Shown here piece by piece: positions 25,887 to 35,426 of a stretch of DNA of 64,000 bases (its first letter is position 1; the number at the start of each line of letters is the position of its first letter). The notes beneath the pieces are model-generated. The model did not search any database, was not told where the DNA came from, and saw only the letters and a list, made by a program, of their open reading frames with translations. The stretch comes from Bacteroidales bacterium (GTDB lineage Bacteria > Bacteroidota > Bacteroidia > Bacteroidales > UBA12077): positions 5,338 to 69,337 of the forward strand of contig DMBU01000013.1 in assembly GCA_003446015.1 (NCBI GenBank), read 5' to 3'. Made by a program: the position numbers and the translations under genes.

Positions 25887-27230
25887 GTGCTAGGGGCAAA
25901 GAGATACGTCAATAACGTTACTGGATTACAGGCAATAAATATTTTAAGATTTCTTACATTCCTTATCATATCAATTGTTTTCACAAAAATTGGTTTGTCG
26001 AAAGAAGAGATAGGTTTGTTTGAAGTCTCAATTTTCATTGCAAGTGCAGCGAGTTTCTTTTGGGTTAGTGGGTTCATTCAGGCATTCCTTCCATTATTTA
26101 AAAGCAATAAAACATTTGGCGATAAAGAACAGCTCGCAGGTACTAAATCTCCTGAAGTATTTAATATGTATGTCATATTAATGTTCTTTAGTATTCTGGT
26201 GTTTTTAATCGGATTAGCTATTAAAGGTAATTTCTCAGTATTTGGCTACAAGGGCGATGTTCCTCTATTAAATATAACTCTGTGGTATTTATTATTAAGT
26301 AGTCCGGCAAATTTGGTTGAATACATTTACATGGTTCAGGATAAAAACGGGAATACCTTGAGCTATGGTTTTATTACTTCAACTTTGCAACTTACTGCTG
26401 CTATTTTACCTGTGGTTCTGGGTTATGATGTAATATGGTCACTGCGTGGACTCGTTGTGGTTTCTGTTATTAAAAACATATGGCTAATTTCTCTTTTATA
26501 TAGCTATTCCGAAATAAAATATTCATTTCCTTTTATTAAAGAGGTTTTAATCTTGTCAGCACCATTAATATTTAACGTATTGGTAAGTGGGTCAGCTCAA
26601 TATATTGACGGTTTAGTTGTTACAACTCATTATACTGCGGACGGATTTGCCATATTCCGATATGGATCTAAAGAGTTGCCTTTTGTTGTAATGATGACTT
26701 TAGGCTTGCATTCGGCAATGTTAATTGAATTCTCTAAAAAGGATAGGTTTAAGGATGCTTTGCTCACGATAAAGCAAAAGTCTCTTCGCATCATGCATTA
26801 CATGTATCCCCTTACCATAGTTTTGTTGTTATTTGCAAAGCCAATGTTTAAAGGGATATTTAGTCCTGAATTTACCAGAAGTGCCGACGTTTTTGTGATT
26901 TACCTCTTGGCAATTGTAAGCCGTGTCTTTTTCCCTCATACCATTATTATTGGTTTAAAGAAAGGCAAAGTTCTGTTTTGGACTTCGTGTATTGAATTGG
27001 TAATGAACGTTTTTTTAAGTCTGTGGTTAGTTGGTCCTTATGGGGTTGTAGGTGTTGCTCTTGCAACTGTGGTTACTTATTTTATTTCAAAAATGATCCT
27101 TATCCTTTATAATTATGTAAAATTGGGAATATCTCCTTTTGAGTATATTCCTGTTAAATGGTCTGTTTTTTATAATTTTGCGCTGGGATCTGTCTTTATC
27201 CTTTTAGATCGTGGAGTTATTGTAATATAA
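25887..27230 (+). CDS. Polysaccharide flippase (MATE/PST superfamily membrane protein)
   Basis: An integral membrane protein of 447 residues from GTG 25887, the start that removes a non-typical leader; a TTG at 25845 is an alternative. About 14 helices fill the length, starting with LRFLTFLIISIVFTKIGLSKEEIGLFEVSIFIA, which is the typical first pair of helices in Wzx-like oligosaccharide flippases. Such proteins move lipid-linked sugars across the inner membrane. No glycosyltransferases lie nearby, so this is an orphan copy and its substrate is unknown. Confidence 0.8.
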   Translation: MLGAKRYVNNVTGLQAINILRFLTFLIISIVFTKIGLSKEEIGLFEVSIFIASAASFFWVSGFIQAFLPLFKSNKTFGDKEQLAGTKSPEVFNMYVILMFFSILVFLIGLAIKGNFSVFGYKGDVPLLNITLWYLLLSSPANLVEYIYMVQDKNGNTLSYGFITSTLQLTAAILPVVLGYDVIWSLRGLVVVSVIKNIWLISLLYSYSEIKYSFPFIKEVLILSAPLIFNVLVSGSAQYIDGLVVTTHYTADGFAIFRYGSKELPFVVMMTLGLHSAMLIEFSKKDRFKDALLTIKQKSLRIMHYMYPLTIVLLLFAKPMFKGIFSPEFTRSADVFVIYLLAIVSRVFFPHTIIIGLKKGKVLFWTSCIELVMNVFLSLWLVGPYGVVGVALATVVTYFISKMILILYNYVKLGISPFEYIPVKWSVFYNFALGSVFILLDRGVIVI

Positions 27231-27343
27231 CAATGTCAAAATTTCAGATAAGCTAACAATAATTGACAGCATTTTTAGAAAACTACAAAAAGGTATATAA
27301 TTTGTCACCCACTTATTTTGATAACAATTAAAAAAATAAAACT

Positions 27344-28111
27344 ATGAATATAGCAAGATCATCAAATCCGGTATTGTCAAAAGCGGCTTTTAATCCTCAA
27401 ACATATACCGATTCATATACCGAAGTTATGACTTTAAACGGAACCATTAATAAATCAATTGCAATGTTGATGTTAGTGGTTGTAGGAGCTATGTATACCT
27501 GGAAAATGTTTTTTGGAGCGGCGAGCATTGAAGCTGGTTCAGCTTTGGTAATGCGTTGGATGTTGATTGGAGGTATTGGAGGATTTGTTTTCTCCTTAAT
27601 TACCATTTTTAAAAGAGACTGGGCATTTGTTACAGCACCTATATATGCAATTCTTGAAGGTTTATTCCTTGGAGCCATTTCTGCTTTTTTCGAAGCTAGC
27701 TATCCTGGTCTGGTATTACAGGCTGTGGCACTAACATTTGGGACTCTCTTCGTAATGTTAATTGGGTACCGAACAGGCATAATAAAAGTAACACAAAAAC
27801 TAAGATCAGGAATAATTGCTGCAACAGGAGCAGTAGCCTTAGTCTATTTTATTTCAATCATATTTTCATTGTTTGGAGCAAGTAATTTGATTATTCATAG
27901 TAACGGAATTTTAGGGATAGGAATAAGCCTGGTAATTGTTGTAATTGCAGCAATGAATTTAGTTTTAGATTTTGATTTTATTGCTAAAGGGCCACAGGCT
28001 GGGTTGCCTAAATTTATGGAATGGTATGCAGCATTTGGATTAATATTAACCTTGGTTTGGTTATATATTGAAATGCTCAGATTACTTTCTAAATTAGCGA
28101 GTAGAAATTAA
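27344..28111 (+). CDS. Bax inhibitor-1/YccA family membrane protein
   Basis: A 255-residue protein with seven membrane helices after a cytoplasmic N-terminus of about 40 residues. The end region LVLDFDFIAKGPQAGLPKFMEWYAAFGLILTLVWLYIEMLRLLSKLASR is the family hallmark, with the conserved acidic residues of the pH-sensitive pore. The longer N-terminus makes it most like the YccA subgroup that interacts with FtsH in E. coli. An FtsH gene occurs at 40467 but is not linked. It is a single gene with its own terminator. Confidence 0.92.
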   Translation: MNIARSSNPVLSKAAFNPQTYTDSYTEVMTLNGTINKSIAMLMLVVVGAMYTWKMFFGAASIEAGSALVMRWMLIGGIGGFVFSLITIFKRDWAFVTAPIYAILEGLFLGAISAFFEASYPGLVLQAVALTFGTLFVMLIGYRTGIIKVTQKLRSGIIAATGAVALVYFISIIFSLFGASNLIIHSNGILGIGISLVIVVIAAMNLVLDFDFIAKGPQAGLPKFMEWYAAFGLILTLVWLYIEMLRLLSKLASRN

Positions 28112-28134
28112 AGAAAAACACAAATATTTAAATG

Positions 28135-28158
28135 GCCTTGCTTAAACAAGGCTTTTTT
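28135..28158 (+). terminator. Terminator after the YccA-family gene
   Basis: GCCTTG (28135-28140) pairs with CAAGGC (28147-28152), followed directly by six T. It sits 24 bases after the stop codon. Confidence 0.9.
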
Positions 28159-28284
28159 AGTTGAAACTTAAATTAGTCAGCTTATCTAAACATTTTAAAT
28201 TGATAAATAATAAATGATTTTATTGTAATTATTTAAAGCTTTATTCTACTTTTATGCCCCGGCAAATAAATTAAAACACCCAAT

Positions 28285-29757
28285 ATGAAGTCCCTGGAAT
28301 CATATTTTGAGCAATTTAGAAAAAACATTGTAGGCATTGATACCACATACAAATCTCCTTATGGTGAGCAAGAAATAATGTATGCGGACTGGATCGCTAG
28401 TGGCAGACTTTACAGACCAATCGAGAAAAAGATAGTAGAACAATTTGGGCCATTTGTTGCAAACACACATACAGAGACAAGTGAAACAGGGACATTGATG
28501 ACTCATAGTTATCATTATGCTCAGAAACAAATAAAAAAACATGTAAATGCCGGACCAAATGATGTTTTAATTCAGGCAGGTTTTGGAATGACAGCAGTTA
28601 TTAATAAGCTGCAAAGAATCCTTGGATTAAAAGGATGTGGGATGCTAAAGCATAAAGAATGCTTACGTGAGATTGACCGTCCGGTGGTTTTTATTACTCA
28701 TATGGAACATCACTCTAACCAAACATCATGGTATGAAACCATATGTGAGGTAGTTATTATTGATCCAGACGAAAATCTTTTAGTTGACACAGAGAATCTT
28801 CGCGAACAACTGGAAAAGTATAAAGACAGAAAATTAAAAATTGGATCGTTTTCCGCAGCATCAAATGTTACCGGAGTCAAACCACCATATCATCAATTGG
28901 CACGACTGATGCACGAATATGGAGGAATCTGCTTGATTGATTTTGCCGCATCTGCTCCATATGCAGAAATAAATATGCATCCGGAAGATCCTATGAAAAA
29001 ATTAGATGCCATTTTCTTTTCTCCTCATAAATTTCTTGGAGGACCCGGAACAGCAGGAATTATGATATTTGATTCTGGTTTATATAATTGCGATGTGCCT
29101 GATAATCCTGGAGGGGGTACCGTTGATTGGACAAATCGGTGGGGAGAATACAAATATATTGATGACATAGAATTAAGAGAAGACGGCGGAACTCCCGGAT
29201 TTATGCAAGCTATTAGAACTGCACTTGCTTTTCAACTTAAAGATCAGATGGGTATTGAAAATATTGAAAAACGTGAAAAAGAGCTTATACCAAGAGCTTT
29301 TAGAGGTTTGAGCGCGATTCCCGGAGTTAGAATATTAGCCGAAAATATAATTGACCGGATTGGGGCTCTCTCTTTCTATATCGAAAATGTACATTATAAT
29401 TTAGTGGTTAAATTATTAAGTGATCGATTTGGAATCCAGGTTCGGGGAGGATGCGCTTGTGCCGGAACTTACGGACATTTTCTATTGGATGTGAGTTATG
29501 ATTATTCGCGGGAAATTACCGAATTAATTAATCATGGTGATCTTTCACGGAAACCAGGCTGGATTCGATGGTCAATTCATCCTACAACGTTGGATTCAGA
29601 AATTGATTATTTTGTGTTTGCTGTTGAAGAAATTAAAAAGAATCACGAAAAATGGGCTTTAGATTATCTGTATAATAAAAAAACAAACGAGTTTTTGCAT
29701 AAAGATATGCAGGGTAAATCAAACTACGATCTAAATAAATGGTTTGAGCTTAAATAA
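28285..29757 (+). CDS. Class V aminotransferase, SufS-like cysteine desulfurase homologue
   Basis: A PLP-dependent enzyme of 490 residues. The cofactor lysine is K249 in FFSPHKFLGG, preceded by D219 in CLIDFAAS that holds the pyridine nitrogen. Near the end, RGGCACAG (387-394) provides C390 or C392 as the reactive cysteine, as in SufS/CsdA-type desulfurases. It is longer than SufS by about 80 residues, and the N-terminal region is divergent. No suf or isc genes are near, so a role in Fe-S assembly is uncertain. It may belong to the less studied group of these enzymes with unknown sulfur acceptors. Confidence 0.8.
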   Translation: MKSLESYFEQFRKNIVGIDTTYKSPYGEQEIMYADWIASGRLYRPIEKKIVEQFGPFVANTHTETSETGTLMTHSYHYAQKQIKKHVNAGPNDVLIQAGFGMTAVINKLQRILGLKGCGMLKHKECLREIDRPVVFITHMEHHSNQTSWYETICEVVIIDPDENLLVDTENLREQLEKYKDRKLKIGSFSAASNVTGVKPPYHQLARLMHEYGGICLIDFAASAPYAEINMHPEDPMKKLDAIFFSPHKFLGGPGTAGIMIFDSGLYNCDVPDNPGGGTVDWTNRWGEYKYIDDIELREDGGTPGFMQAIRTALAFQLKDQMGIENIEKREKELIPRAFRGLSAIPGVRILAENIIDRIGALSFYIENVHYNLVVKLLSDRFGIQVRGGCACAGTYGHFLLDVSYDYSREITELINHGDLSRKPGWIRWSIHPTTLDSEIDYFVFAVEEIKKNHEKWALDYLYNKKTNEFLHKDMQGKSNYDLNKWFELK

Positions 29758-29781
29758 ATATTTAAAAAATAGTGATTTAAT

Positions 29782-29812
29782 TTTGTATTTATAATAACAA
29801 TATTTAATTTTG
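29782..29812 (+). promoter_or_regulatory. Bacteroidota sigma-70 promoter for rpmE2
   Basis: TTTG at 29782-29785 (-33) and TAATTTTG at 29805-29812 (-7) are separated by exactly 19 bases. This is the textbook Bacteroidota arrangement TTTG-N19-TAnnTTTG. The expected start is about 55 bases before the L31 start codon. Confidence 0.8.
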
Positions 29813-29872
29813 CAAGCCATTAAGTTTTAATTAGAATAGAAAAAGTATAGCAAAATATAAAGGAGTTTAAAG

Positions 29873-30136
29873 ATGAAAAAGGGAATACATCCAGAGAATT
29901 ATCGTTTAGTTGTTTTTAAAGACATGTCGAACGGTGAAATGTTTTTGACAAAATCAACTGCACCTTCGCAAGAAACAATTAAATATGAAGATGGAAACGA
30001 ATATCCATTATTGAAAGTTGAGATTTCAAACACCTCTCACCCTTTCTATACAGGTAAAATGAAACTTGTTGATACAGCAGGACGTGTTGATAAATATTTA
30101 AGCAAGTACAAAAAACACGCTGACACTAAAAAATAG
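29873..30136 (+). CDS. rpmE2: 50S ribosomal protein L31, type B
   Basis: An 87-residue ribosomal protein (MKKGIHPENYRLVVFKDMSN). It has no cysteines, which marks the zinc-independent type B form, used in many bacteria in place of the zinc-binding L31. The C-terminal HPFYTGKMKLVDTAGRVDKY is the family signature. The gene has its own promoter and terminator. Whether a zinc-binding paralogue exists elsewhere cannot be seen from this window. Confidence 0.97.
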   Translation: MKKGIHPENYRLVVFKDMSNGEMFLTKSTAPSQETIKYEDGNEYPLLKVEISNTSHPFYTGKMKLVDTAGRVDKYLSKYKKHADTKK

Positions 30137-30159
30137 TTAAACGCTATATAAAATTTATA

Positions 30160-30185
30160 AAGCTCCGTAATTCGGAGCTTTTTTT
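30160..30185 (+). terminator. Terminator of rpmE2
   Basis: AAGCTCCG and CGGAGCTT form an 8-bp stem around a five-base loop, followed by a run of T. It starts 24 bases after the rpmE2 stop codon. Confidence 0.92.
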
Positions 30186-30221
30186 GTGTAAATTTGTCAA
30201 TATCATTTAATAAGCTACGAT

Positions 30222-31409
30222 ATGAACTATATTTTGTTTGATGACAAATCCTGGGACAATCTTTTACCATTAACTTTTACAAAACCAACTTGCGAAATCA
30301 GAGCTGGTATTATTACATTAAAAGAGAAATGGGAAAAATCTCTTAATGTAAAATTGTCATACTTGACAAAAGAGTATTTGCAGAAAAAGTACATATTAAA
30401 TATCGATGATGATAATATTTTAATTAATGGTTCAATAATTTCGGATATTAATATTATTAAGCACATTCAAAACTTAAATATTAATGAAGCGCTTATTAAG
30501 GATAATAAAATTCTTGCAGTTAGATTAGGAAAAAAGGATGTAACTATTTTCGATTATAAAAATACTGATAAATATTCTATTAAAAATTACGAAGACGATG
30601 TTGTAAAAATTACCTGGCCATGGGATATTTTCAGATTAAATGAAAAAATCATAAAATCAGATTTCGAATTACTAACAAAAGGTCGGGTATCGGCATTATT
30701 AAGTAAAACAAATAATGTTATTGGGACCGAAAATGTTTTTATTGAAGAAGGTGCGAAAATTGAATTTGCTACATTAAATGCAAGTACAGGACCTATATAC
30801 ATTGGGAAGGATGCCGAGATTATGGAAAACAGTGTAATCCGTGGTCCATTTGCATTATGTGATCATTCTGTTGTTAAAATGGCGGCTAAGATTTACGGAC
30901 CAACAACAGTAGGACCTCACTCAAAAGTAGGCGGCGAAATTAACAATTCTGTTATATTTGGATATTCAAATAAAGCACACGATGGCTTTTTAGGAAACTC
31001 GGTTATTGGCGAATGGTGTAATTTAGGTGCTGATACAAATAACTCAAACTTAAAAAATAATTATACCGAAGTGCGTCTTTGGAATTATGAAAACCAACGG
31101 TTTATAAAAACAGGATTGCAGTTTTGTGGATTAATTATGGGAGATCATTCAAAATGTGCGATAAATACCATGTTTAATACAGGAACTGTTGTGGGTGTTA
31201 ATGCAAATATTTTTGGAGAAGGATTCCCCCGAAATTTTATTCCTTCGTTTTCCTGGGGTGGGGCTCATGGATTTACAGTTTATGGAATTGATAAAGCTTT
31301 TGAAGTAGCAGAAATTGTGATGGAACGAAGGGGAATTAAAATAAATCAAATCGAAAAAAATATCCTAAAAGAGATTTTTGAAAGAACTTCAAAATACAGA
31401 TTATTTTAA
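30222..31409 (+). CDS. GlmU-like sugar nucleotidyltransferase/acyltransferase family protein
   Basis: A 395-residue two-domain protein found mostly in Bacteroidota. The N-terminal half begins MNYILFDDKSWDNLLPLTFTKPTCEIRAGIITLKEKW, a divergent nucleotidyltransferase-like domain. The C-terminal half is a left-handed beta-helix with hexapeptide repeats (IYIGKDAEIMENSVIRGPFALCDHSVVKMAAKIYGPTTVGPHSKVGGE). It resembles the alternative GlmU family thought to make UDP-GlcNAc for peptidoglycan and glycans. The normal GlmU pyrophosphorylase motif is not evident, so the activity is predicted, not established. Confidence 0.82.
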   Translation: MNYILFDDKSWDNLLPLTFTKPTCEIRAGIITLKEKWEKSLNVKLSYLTKEYLQKKYILNIDDDNILINGSIISDINIIKHIQNLNINEALIKDNKILAVRLGKKDVTIFDYKNTDKYSIKNYEDDVVKITWPWDIFRLNEKIIKSDFELLTKGRVSALLSKTNNVIGTENVFIEEGAKIEFATLNASTGPIYIGKDAEIMENSVIRGPFALCDHSVVKMAAKIYGPTTVGPHSKVGGEINNSVIFGYSNKAHDGFLGNSVIGEWCNLGADTNNSNLKNNYTEVRLWNYENQRFIKTGLQFCGLIMGDHSKCAINTMFNTGTVVGVNANIFGEGFPRNFIPSFSWGGAHGFTVYGIDKAFEVAEIVMERRGIKINQIEKNILKEIFERTSKYRLF

Positions 31410-31451
31410 CTTTTTCCTACCATATCCGATTTAGTAAAGAGAAAACAGTTT

Positions 31452-31466
31452 TGGCATAGTGATTGC
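31452..31466 (+). promoter_or_regulatory. Sigma-54 (RpoN) -24/-12 promoter before lon
   Basis: TGGCATAGTGATTGC fits the sigma-54 consensus TGGCAC-N5-TTGCW, with GG at 31453-31454 and GC at 31465-31466 exactly twelve bases apart. Transcription should start near 31478, giving a leader of about 70 bases. An 8-bp inverted repeat, GACATTAT / ATAATGTC (31481-31488 and 31506-31513), lies in that leader. Confidence 0.6.
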
Positions 31467-31547
31467 CTGATCTTAATTCCGACATTATTTTTATTTAGTG
31501 CTGACATAATGTCTTAGGAATTTAATAAATTATAGGAAAGCAAAATT

Positions 31548-34010
31548 ATGAGTGATAAGATAAGAGAGAGTAAATATAAAAGTATATTTTTTGCCGCAGA
31601 TATGGAAAGTGATGGTGAGTTTATTCCCTTAATTTCTGATGATGACGACGATAGGGATATAAAAAAGGCAGACCTTCCTAAAGAATTGCCAATTTTACCT
31701 CTAAGAAATACGGTATTATTTCCTGGTGTTATTCTTCCAATAACAGTTGGTAGAGAAAAATCAATTCGTCTTATAAATGAAATTTATAAGAAAGATAAGA
31801 TTATTGGTACGGTTGCACAAATAGACCCTCGTATAAATGAGCCAGAGGAAGAGGATATGTTCAGATTAGGAACTGTTGCACAAATTCTTAAAATCCTTGA
31901 AATGCCTGATGGAAGTACATCTGTAATAATTCAGGGTCGACAGAGGTTCGAATTAAATCAAATGGTTCAGGCTGAACCCTATCATAAAGCCACAGTAACT
32001 TTATTAAAAGACAAAAAACCCAACGATAAAACCCGCGAATTCGAGGCAATTGTTGGATCATTAAAAGATCTTTCTTTAAGAATAATTAAACTGTCTAGTA
32101 ATATTCCTCCTGAAGCCTCATTTGCTGTACGGAATATTGAAAATACTAAATTCCTGGTGAACTTCATATGTTCAAATAGCGATATCGATATTCAAGATAA
32201 GCAAAAGCTTCTTGAAATGGATAATTTAAAGGAGCGATCAATTCGATTGTTAGAGCATCTTAGCAAGCAAATACAAATGCTCGAATTAAAAAACGATATT
32301 CAATCAAAGGTAAGAACTGATCTGGATCGTCAACAGCGCGAGTACTTGTTGCATCAACAAATGAAAACCATCCAGGACGAATTGGGTGGAAATCCAATGG
32401 ATCAGGAAATTGAGGATTTAAGGAAAAAAGCAAAAAGTAAGAAGTGGGGAAAGGAAGTAGCAGAAACATTTAACAAAGAAGTTGATAAATTACATAGATT
32501 AAATCCTGCAACTGGAGAATATTCTGTGCAGCTTAATTACTTACAGACATTGCTCGATCTTCCCTGGAACGAATATACCAATGATAATTTTGATTTAAAA
32601 AGAGCACAAAAAGTACTTGATGAGGATCATTTTGGATTGGAAAATGTAAAAGATAGAATCATTGAATACCTCGCTGTTCTTAAATTAAAAGGAGATTTAA
32701 AATCCCCAATTTTATGTTTATATGGACCTCCAGGTGTTGGAAAAACATCGCTGGGGAAATCAGTTGCCCGTGCTCTCGATAGAAAATATGTTAGAATGTC
32801 ATTGGGTGGTTTGCACGACGAAGCTGAAATTCGCGGACACAGAAAAACGTACATTGGAGCAATGCCTGGCAGAATTATCCAGAATATTAAAAAAGCAAAA
32901 TCATCAAATCCGGTATTTATTCTAGATGAAATTGATAAAGTAGGAAAAGATTTTCACGGTGATCCTGCATCAGCACTTCTGGAGGTTTTAGATCCGGAAC
33001 AAAACAGTGCTTTTCACGACAATTATCTTGAACTGGAATTTGATCTTTCAAATGTGATGTTTATTGCAACGGCCAATACATTATCGACTATAAATCCCGC
33101 TTTACGCGACAGGATGGAAATGATAGATGTGAGTGGATATATCGTTGAAGAAAAAATTGAAATAGCAAAGCGCCATTTAATTCCTAAACAGCTTGATGCG
33201 CACGGGGTATCAAAATCTAAAGTGTCGTTTAATAAAAATGTACTGGAATATATTGTTGAGAATTATACCCGGGAATCAGGAGTGAGAACCTTAGATAAAA
33301 CCATTGCTAAAGTTACAAGAAATCTGGCCCGAAAAATTGCAATGGATGAAAAGTTCAAGAAAGCATTATCTGTTGATGATATTAAAGAAATATTAGGCCC
33401 TCCCGAATTTTCAAGAGATAAATATCAGGGCAATGAGTTTGCAGGAGTTGTTACAGGTTTAGCATGGACTGCTGTAGGAGGTGAAATATTATTCATTGAA
33501 AGCAGTTTAAGTAAGGGCAAAGGAAATCTTACCTTAACCGGTAATTTAGGTGATGTAATGAAAGAATCGGCTGTTATTGCTCTTGAATATATAAAATCAC
33601 ATGCAGCGGATTTAAATATTAGCGATGAGGCATTTGAAAACTGGAACATTCACATTCATGTTCCTGAAGGAGCAATACCAAAAGACGGACCCTCAGCTGG
33701 TATAACTATGGCCACTTCGATTGCTTCAATTTTTACACAAAGAAAAGTTGAAAATAAAATAGCCATGACCGGCGAAATAACTTTACGTGGAAAAGTGTTA
33801 CCTGTTGGAGGAATTAAAGAAAAGATCCTTGCTGCTAAACGAGCTAATATTACCGATATTATAATCTCTGAAGACAACAGAAAAGATATAGGTAAAATTA
33901 AAGATATTTACTTAAAAGGCTTAACTTTTCATTATGTAAAAGAAATAATAGAAGTGCTTGATATTGCTCTTTTAAAAGAAAAAGTTAAGAAACCATTGAA
34001 GATTTCTTAA
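31548..34010 (+). CDS. lon: ATP-dependent protease Lon
   Basis: A full-length LonA protease of 820 residues that degrades misfolded and regulatory proteins. The N-terminal substrate-binding domain (LPILPLRNTVLFPGVILPI) follows about 45 extra acidic residues. The AAA+ module has Walker A YGPPGVGKTSLGKS, Walker B FILDEIDKV and sensor regions. The serine protease domain has the nucleophile in KDGPSAGITMA and the catalytic lysine in GGIKEK. The sigma-54 promoter in front suggests stress- or activator-dependent expression. The acidic N-terminal extension (EFIPLISDDDDDRDIKKAD) is common in Bacteroidota. Confidence 0.97.
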   Translation: MSDKIRESKYKSIFFAADMESDGEFIPLISDDDDDRDIKKADLPKELPILPLRNTVLFPGVILPITVGREKSIRLINEIYKKDKIIGTVAQIDPRINEPEEEDMFRLGTVAQILKILEMPDGSTSVIIQGRQRFELNQMVQAEPYHKATVTLLKDKKPNDKTREFEAIVGSLKDLSLRIIKLSSNIPPEASFAVRNIENTKFLVNFICSNSDIDIQDKQKLLEMDNLKERSIRLLEHLSKQIQMLELKNDIQSKVRTDLDRQQREYLLHQQMKTIQDELGGNPMDQEIEDLRKKAKSKKWGKEVAETFNKEVDKLHRLNPATGEYSVQLNYLQTLLDLPWNEYTNDNFDLKRAQKVLDEDHFGLENVKDRIIEYLAVLKLKGDLKSPILCLYGPPGVGKTSLGKSVARALDRKYVRMSLGGLHDEAEIRGHRKTYIGAMPGRIIQNIKKAKSSNPVFILDEIDKVGKDFHGDPASALLEVLDPEQNSAFHDNYLELEFDLSNVMFIATANTLSTINPALRDRMEMIDVSGYIVEEKIEIAKRHLIPKQLDAHGVSKSKVSFNKNVLEYIVENYTRESGVRTLDKTIAKVTRNLARKIAMDEKFKKALSVDDIKEILGPPEFSRDKYQGNEFAGVVTGLAWTAVGGEILFIESSLSKGKGNLTLTGNLGDVMKESAVIALEYIKSHAADLNISDEAFENWNIHIHVPEGAIPKDGPSAGITMATSIASIFTQRKVENKIAMTGEITLRGKVLPVGGIKEKILAAKRANITDIIISEDNRKDIGKIKDIYLKGLTFHYVKEIIEVLDIALLKEKVKKPLKIS

Positions 34011-34026
34011 TTCTCAATAGTTAACT

Positions 34027-34057
34027 AATCCGATTATAAATTTATGATCGGATTTTT
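34027..34057 (+). terminator. Terminator of lon
   Basis: AATCCGAT (34027-34034) pairs with ATCGGATT (34047-34054) around a 12-base loop, followed by a T run. It begins 17 bases after the lon stop codon. Confidence 0.8.
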
Positions 34058-34131
34058 AATTGATTTTTCCTTTAAATTCCATAAATTTATCTTTTCTTAA
34101 TTATAATTTTATAAATATAAATTTAAACTAA

Positions 34132-34668
34132 ATGAAAATGGGAGCTGGTTTATTCTGGGGTGTATTATTAATTCTTATTGGAATAGGAGTTGTTATTCGT
34201 GTTGTTTTCAACATAAATTTCCCCATCGTCAAATTCATCATTGCATTTTTCTTCATTTTTATTGGCATCAAATTGCTTATCGGGAATTTTAATTTCCGGC
34301 ATATTAACGTGGATGAAAATACCACTATTTTTAGTGAGAGTAGAATAGATGGTTTGGATGAGAACTTTAAAGAATATAATGTAATATTTGGAAGTTCTGT
34401 AATTGATTTAAGGGACATAGATATTTCTAAAGGTTCGAAAGAAATAAAAATCAATACAATTTTCGGAGAAACTATTCTAAAAATTAGCGATAAAACACCA
34501 ATTAAAATTAAAGCAGATGCTGCATTTGCAAATGCAAAATTACCTAATGGAAATACGGCAACATTTGGCACAGGACGATATGAAAGTGAGACATTTAGCC
34601 CCGATACTAATTATATTTATGTTAAGGGTGATGTTGTTTTTGGCAGCTTCGAAATAAGAACGTATTAG
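34132..34668 (+). CDS. LiaF-like membrane protein
   Basis: A 178-residue protein with two or three membrane helices in its first 60 residues (GAGLFWGVLLILIGIGVVIRVVF and FPIVKFIIAFFFIFIGIKLLIG). A soluble beta-rich domain follows, with the pattern YNVIFGSSVIDLRDIDISKGSKEIKINTIFGET of the C-terminal domain of LiaF, known in Firmicutes as part of a cell-envelope stress circuit. No LiaRS-type partner is adjacent, so the role here is unknown, though an envelope function is likely. Confidence 0.8.
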   Translation: MKMGAGLFWGVLLILIGIGVVIRVVFNINFPIVKFIIAFFFIFIGIKLLIGNFNFRHINVDENTTIFSESRIDGLDENFKEYNVIFGSSVIDLRDIDISKGSKEIKINTIFGETILKISDKTPIKIKADAAFANAKLPNGNTATFGTGRYESETFSPDTNYIYVKGDVVFGSFEIRTY

Positions 34669-34685
34669 AATCCTGAAGAATTATA

Positions 34686-34716
34686 AAGGGTCGCAACTAA
34701 CTGCGACCCTTTTTTG
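34686..34716 (+). terminator. Terminator after the LiaF-like gene
   Basis: AAGGGTCGCA and TGCGACCCTT form a 10-bp stem with a 6-base loop, followed by a T run. It lies between two convergent genes. The minus-strand side lacks a comparable T run, so it probably serves mainly the rightward gene. Confidence 0.9.
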
Positions 34717-34719
34717 ATT

Positions 34720-35268
34720 TTATTCTTTAATATAATCAAATGCTTTGTTTATTGATTTTTTGATTTTTGAAAGGTTTTCTTCAAAACCATCTTTCACTTT
34801 ATGCCAATTATGATCCTGAGATTCTTTTATTTCGGTCAATTTCTTTTCGAGTGATGTTTTATAGGTTTTTATGTTTTCAACCTGCTCCTTCAATTTTACC
34901 TTAAGATCCTCGCTTGCAATTATAGTTTTCTCTTCAAGTTCTTCAAGTTTTTTGTTTAAATCATTAATCCAAACCTCTGCTTTTTCAGAAAAACTATTCT
35001 TGTCAGCATTTACAATATCAATAAACTCCTCAAAATCTAAGACAAGAGAGTCCCACTTGTCTTTACTGGCAGCTTTTAAGTCACTAAATTTCTGATCTAG
35101 TTTTTCCCTCTGATTTTTAAGAGAATTCAGTTTGCTTTCTAAATCTTCTATACTTGATTTTGCATTTTGCTTAGCTTCGAGAGCTTTTGCTTCAAGCTCA
35201 TATAATTTTGCTTTGAGTTGTTTTACCACAATTTCTGCCTTCATCTCGTAGTCTTTTCTTTCTTTCAT
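34720..35268 (-). CDS. Coiled-coil protein of unknown function
   Basis: I do not recognise a named family. The 182-residue protein is highly charged and consists almost entirely of heptad-like helix (KAEIVVKQLKAKLYELEAKALEAKQNAKSS and later VKLKEQVENIKTYKTSLEKKL). It has no signal peptide, membrane helix or cysteine. Two internal halves look similar in their Leu/Lys/Glu spacing, suggesting an antiparallel bundle. Such proteins in other bacteria can be stress-induced or structural, but nothing here decides. It is convergent with the LiaF-like gene. Confidence 0.65.
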   Translation of the reverse strand: MKERKDYEMKAEIVVKQLKAKLYELEAKALEAKQNAKSSIEDLESKLNSLKNQREKLDQKFSDLKAASKDKWDSLVLDFEEFIDIVNADKNSFSEKAEVWINDLNKKLEELEEKTIIASEDLKVKLKEQVENIKTYKTSLEKKLTEIKESQDHNWHKVKDGFEENLSKIKKSINKAFDYIKE

Positions 35269-35395
35269 AACTTTCTACTTTATTGTTTTAAAAATAATCA
35301 TTATAATATATGAAAATTATTCGGCAAAATCAAGTTGAAGTATAGTTTTTGGCCTGTAAATTATGAAATATTCGCATAATATCAATCAAATGTTT

Positions 35396-35403
35396 TAAGT
35401 TTG
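35396..35403 (+). promoter_or_regulatory. Probable -7 element for coaD
   Basis: TAAGTTTG matches TAnnTTTG, 23 bases before the coaD start codon. There is no clear TTTG at -33. Confidence 0.5.
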
Positions 35404-35426
35404 TTAGATTAATTAAAAAATCATTT

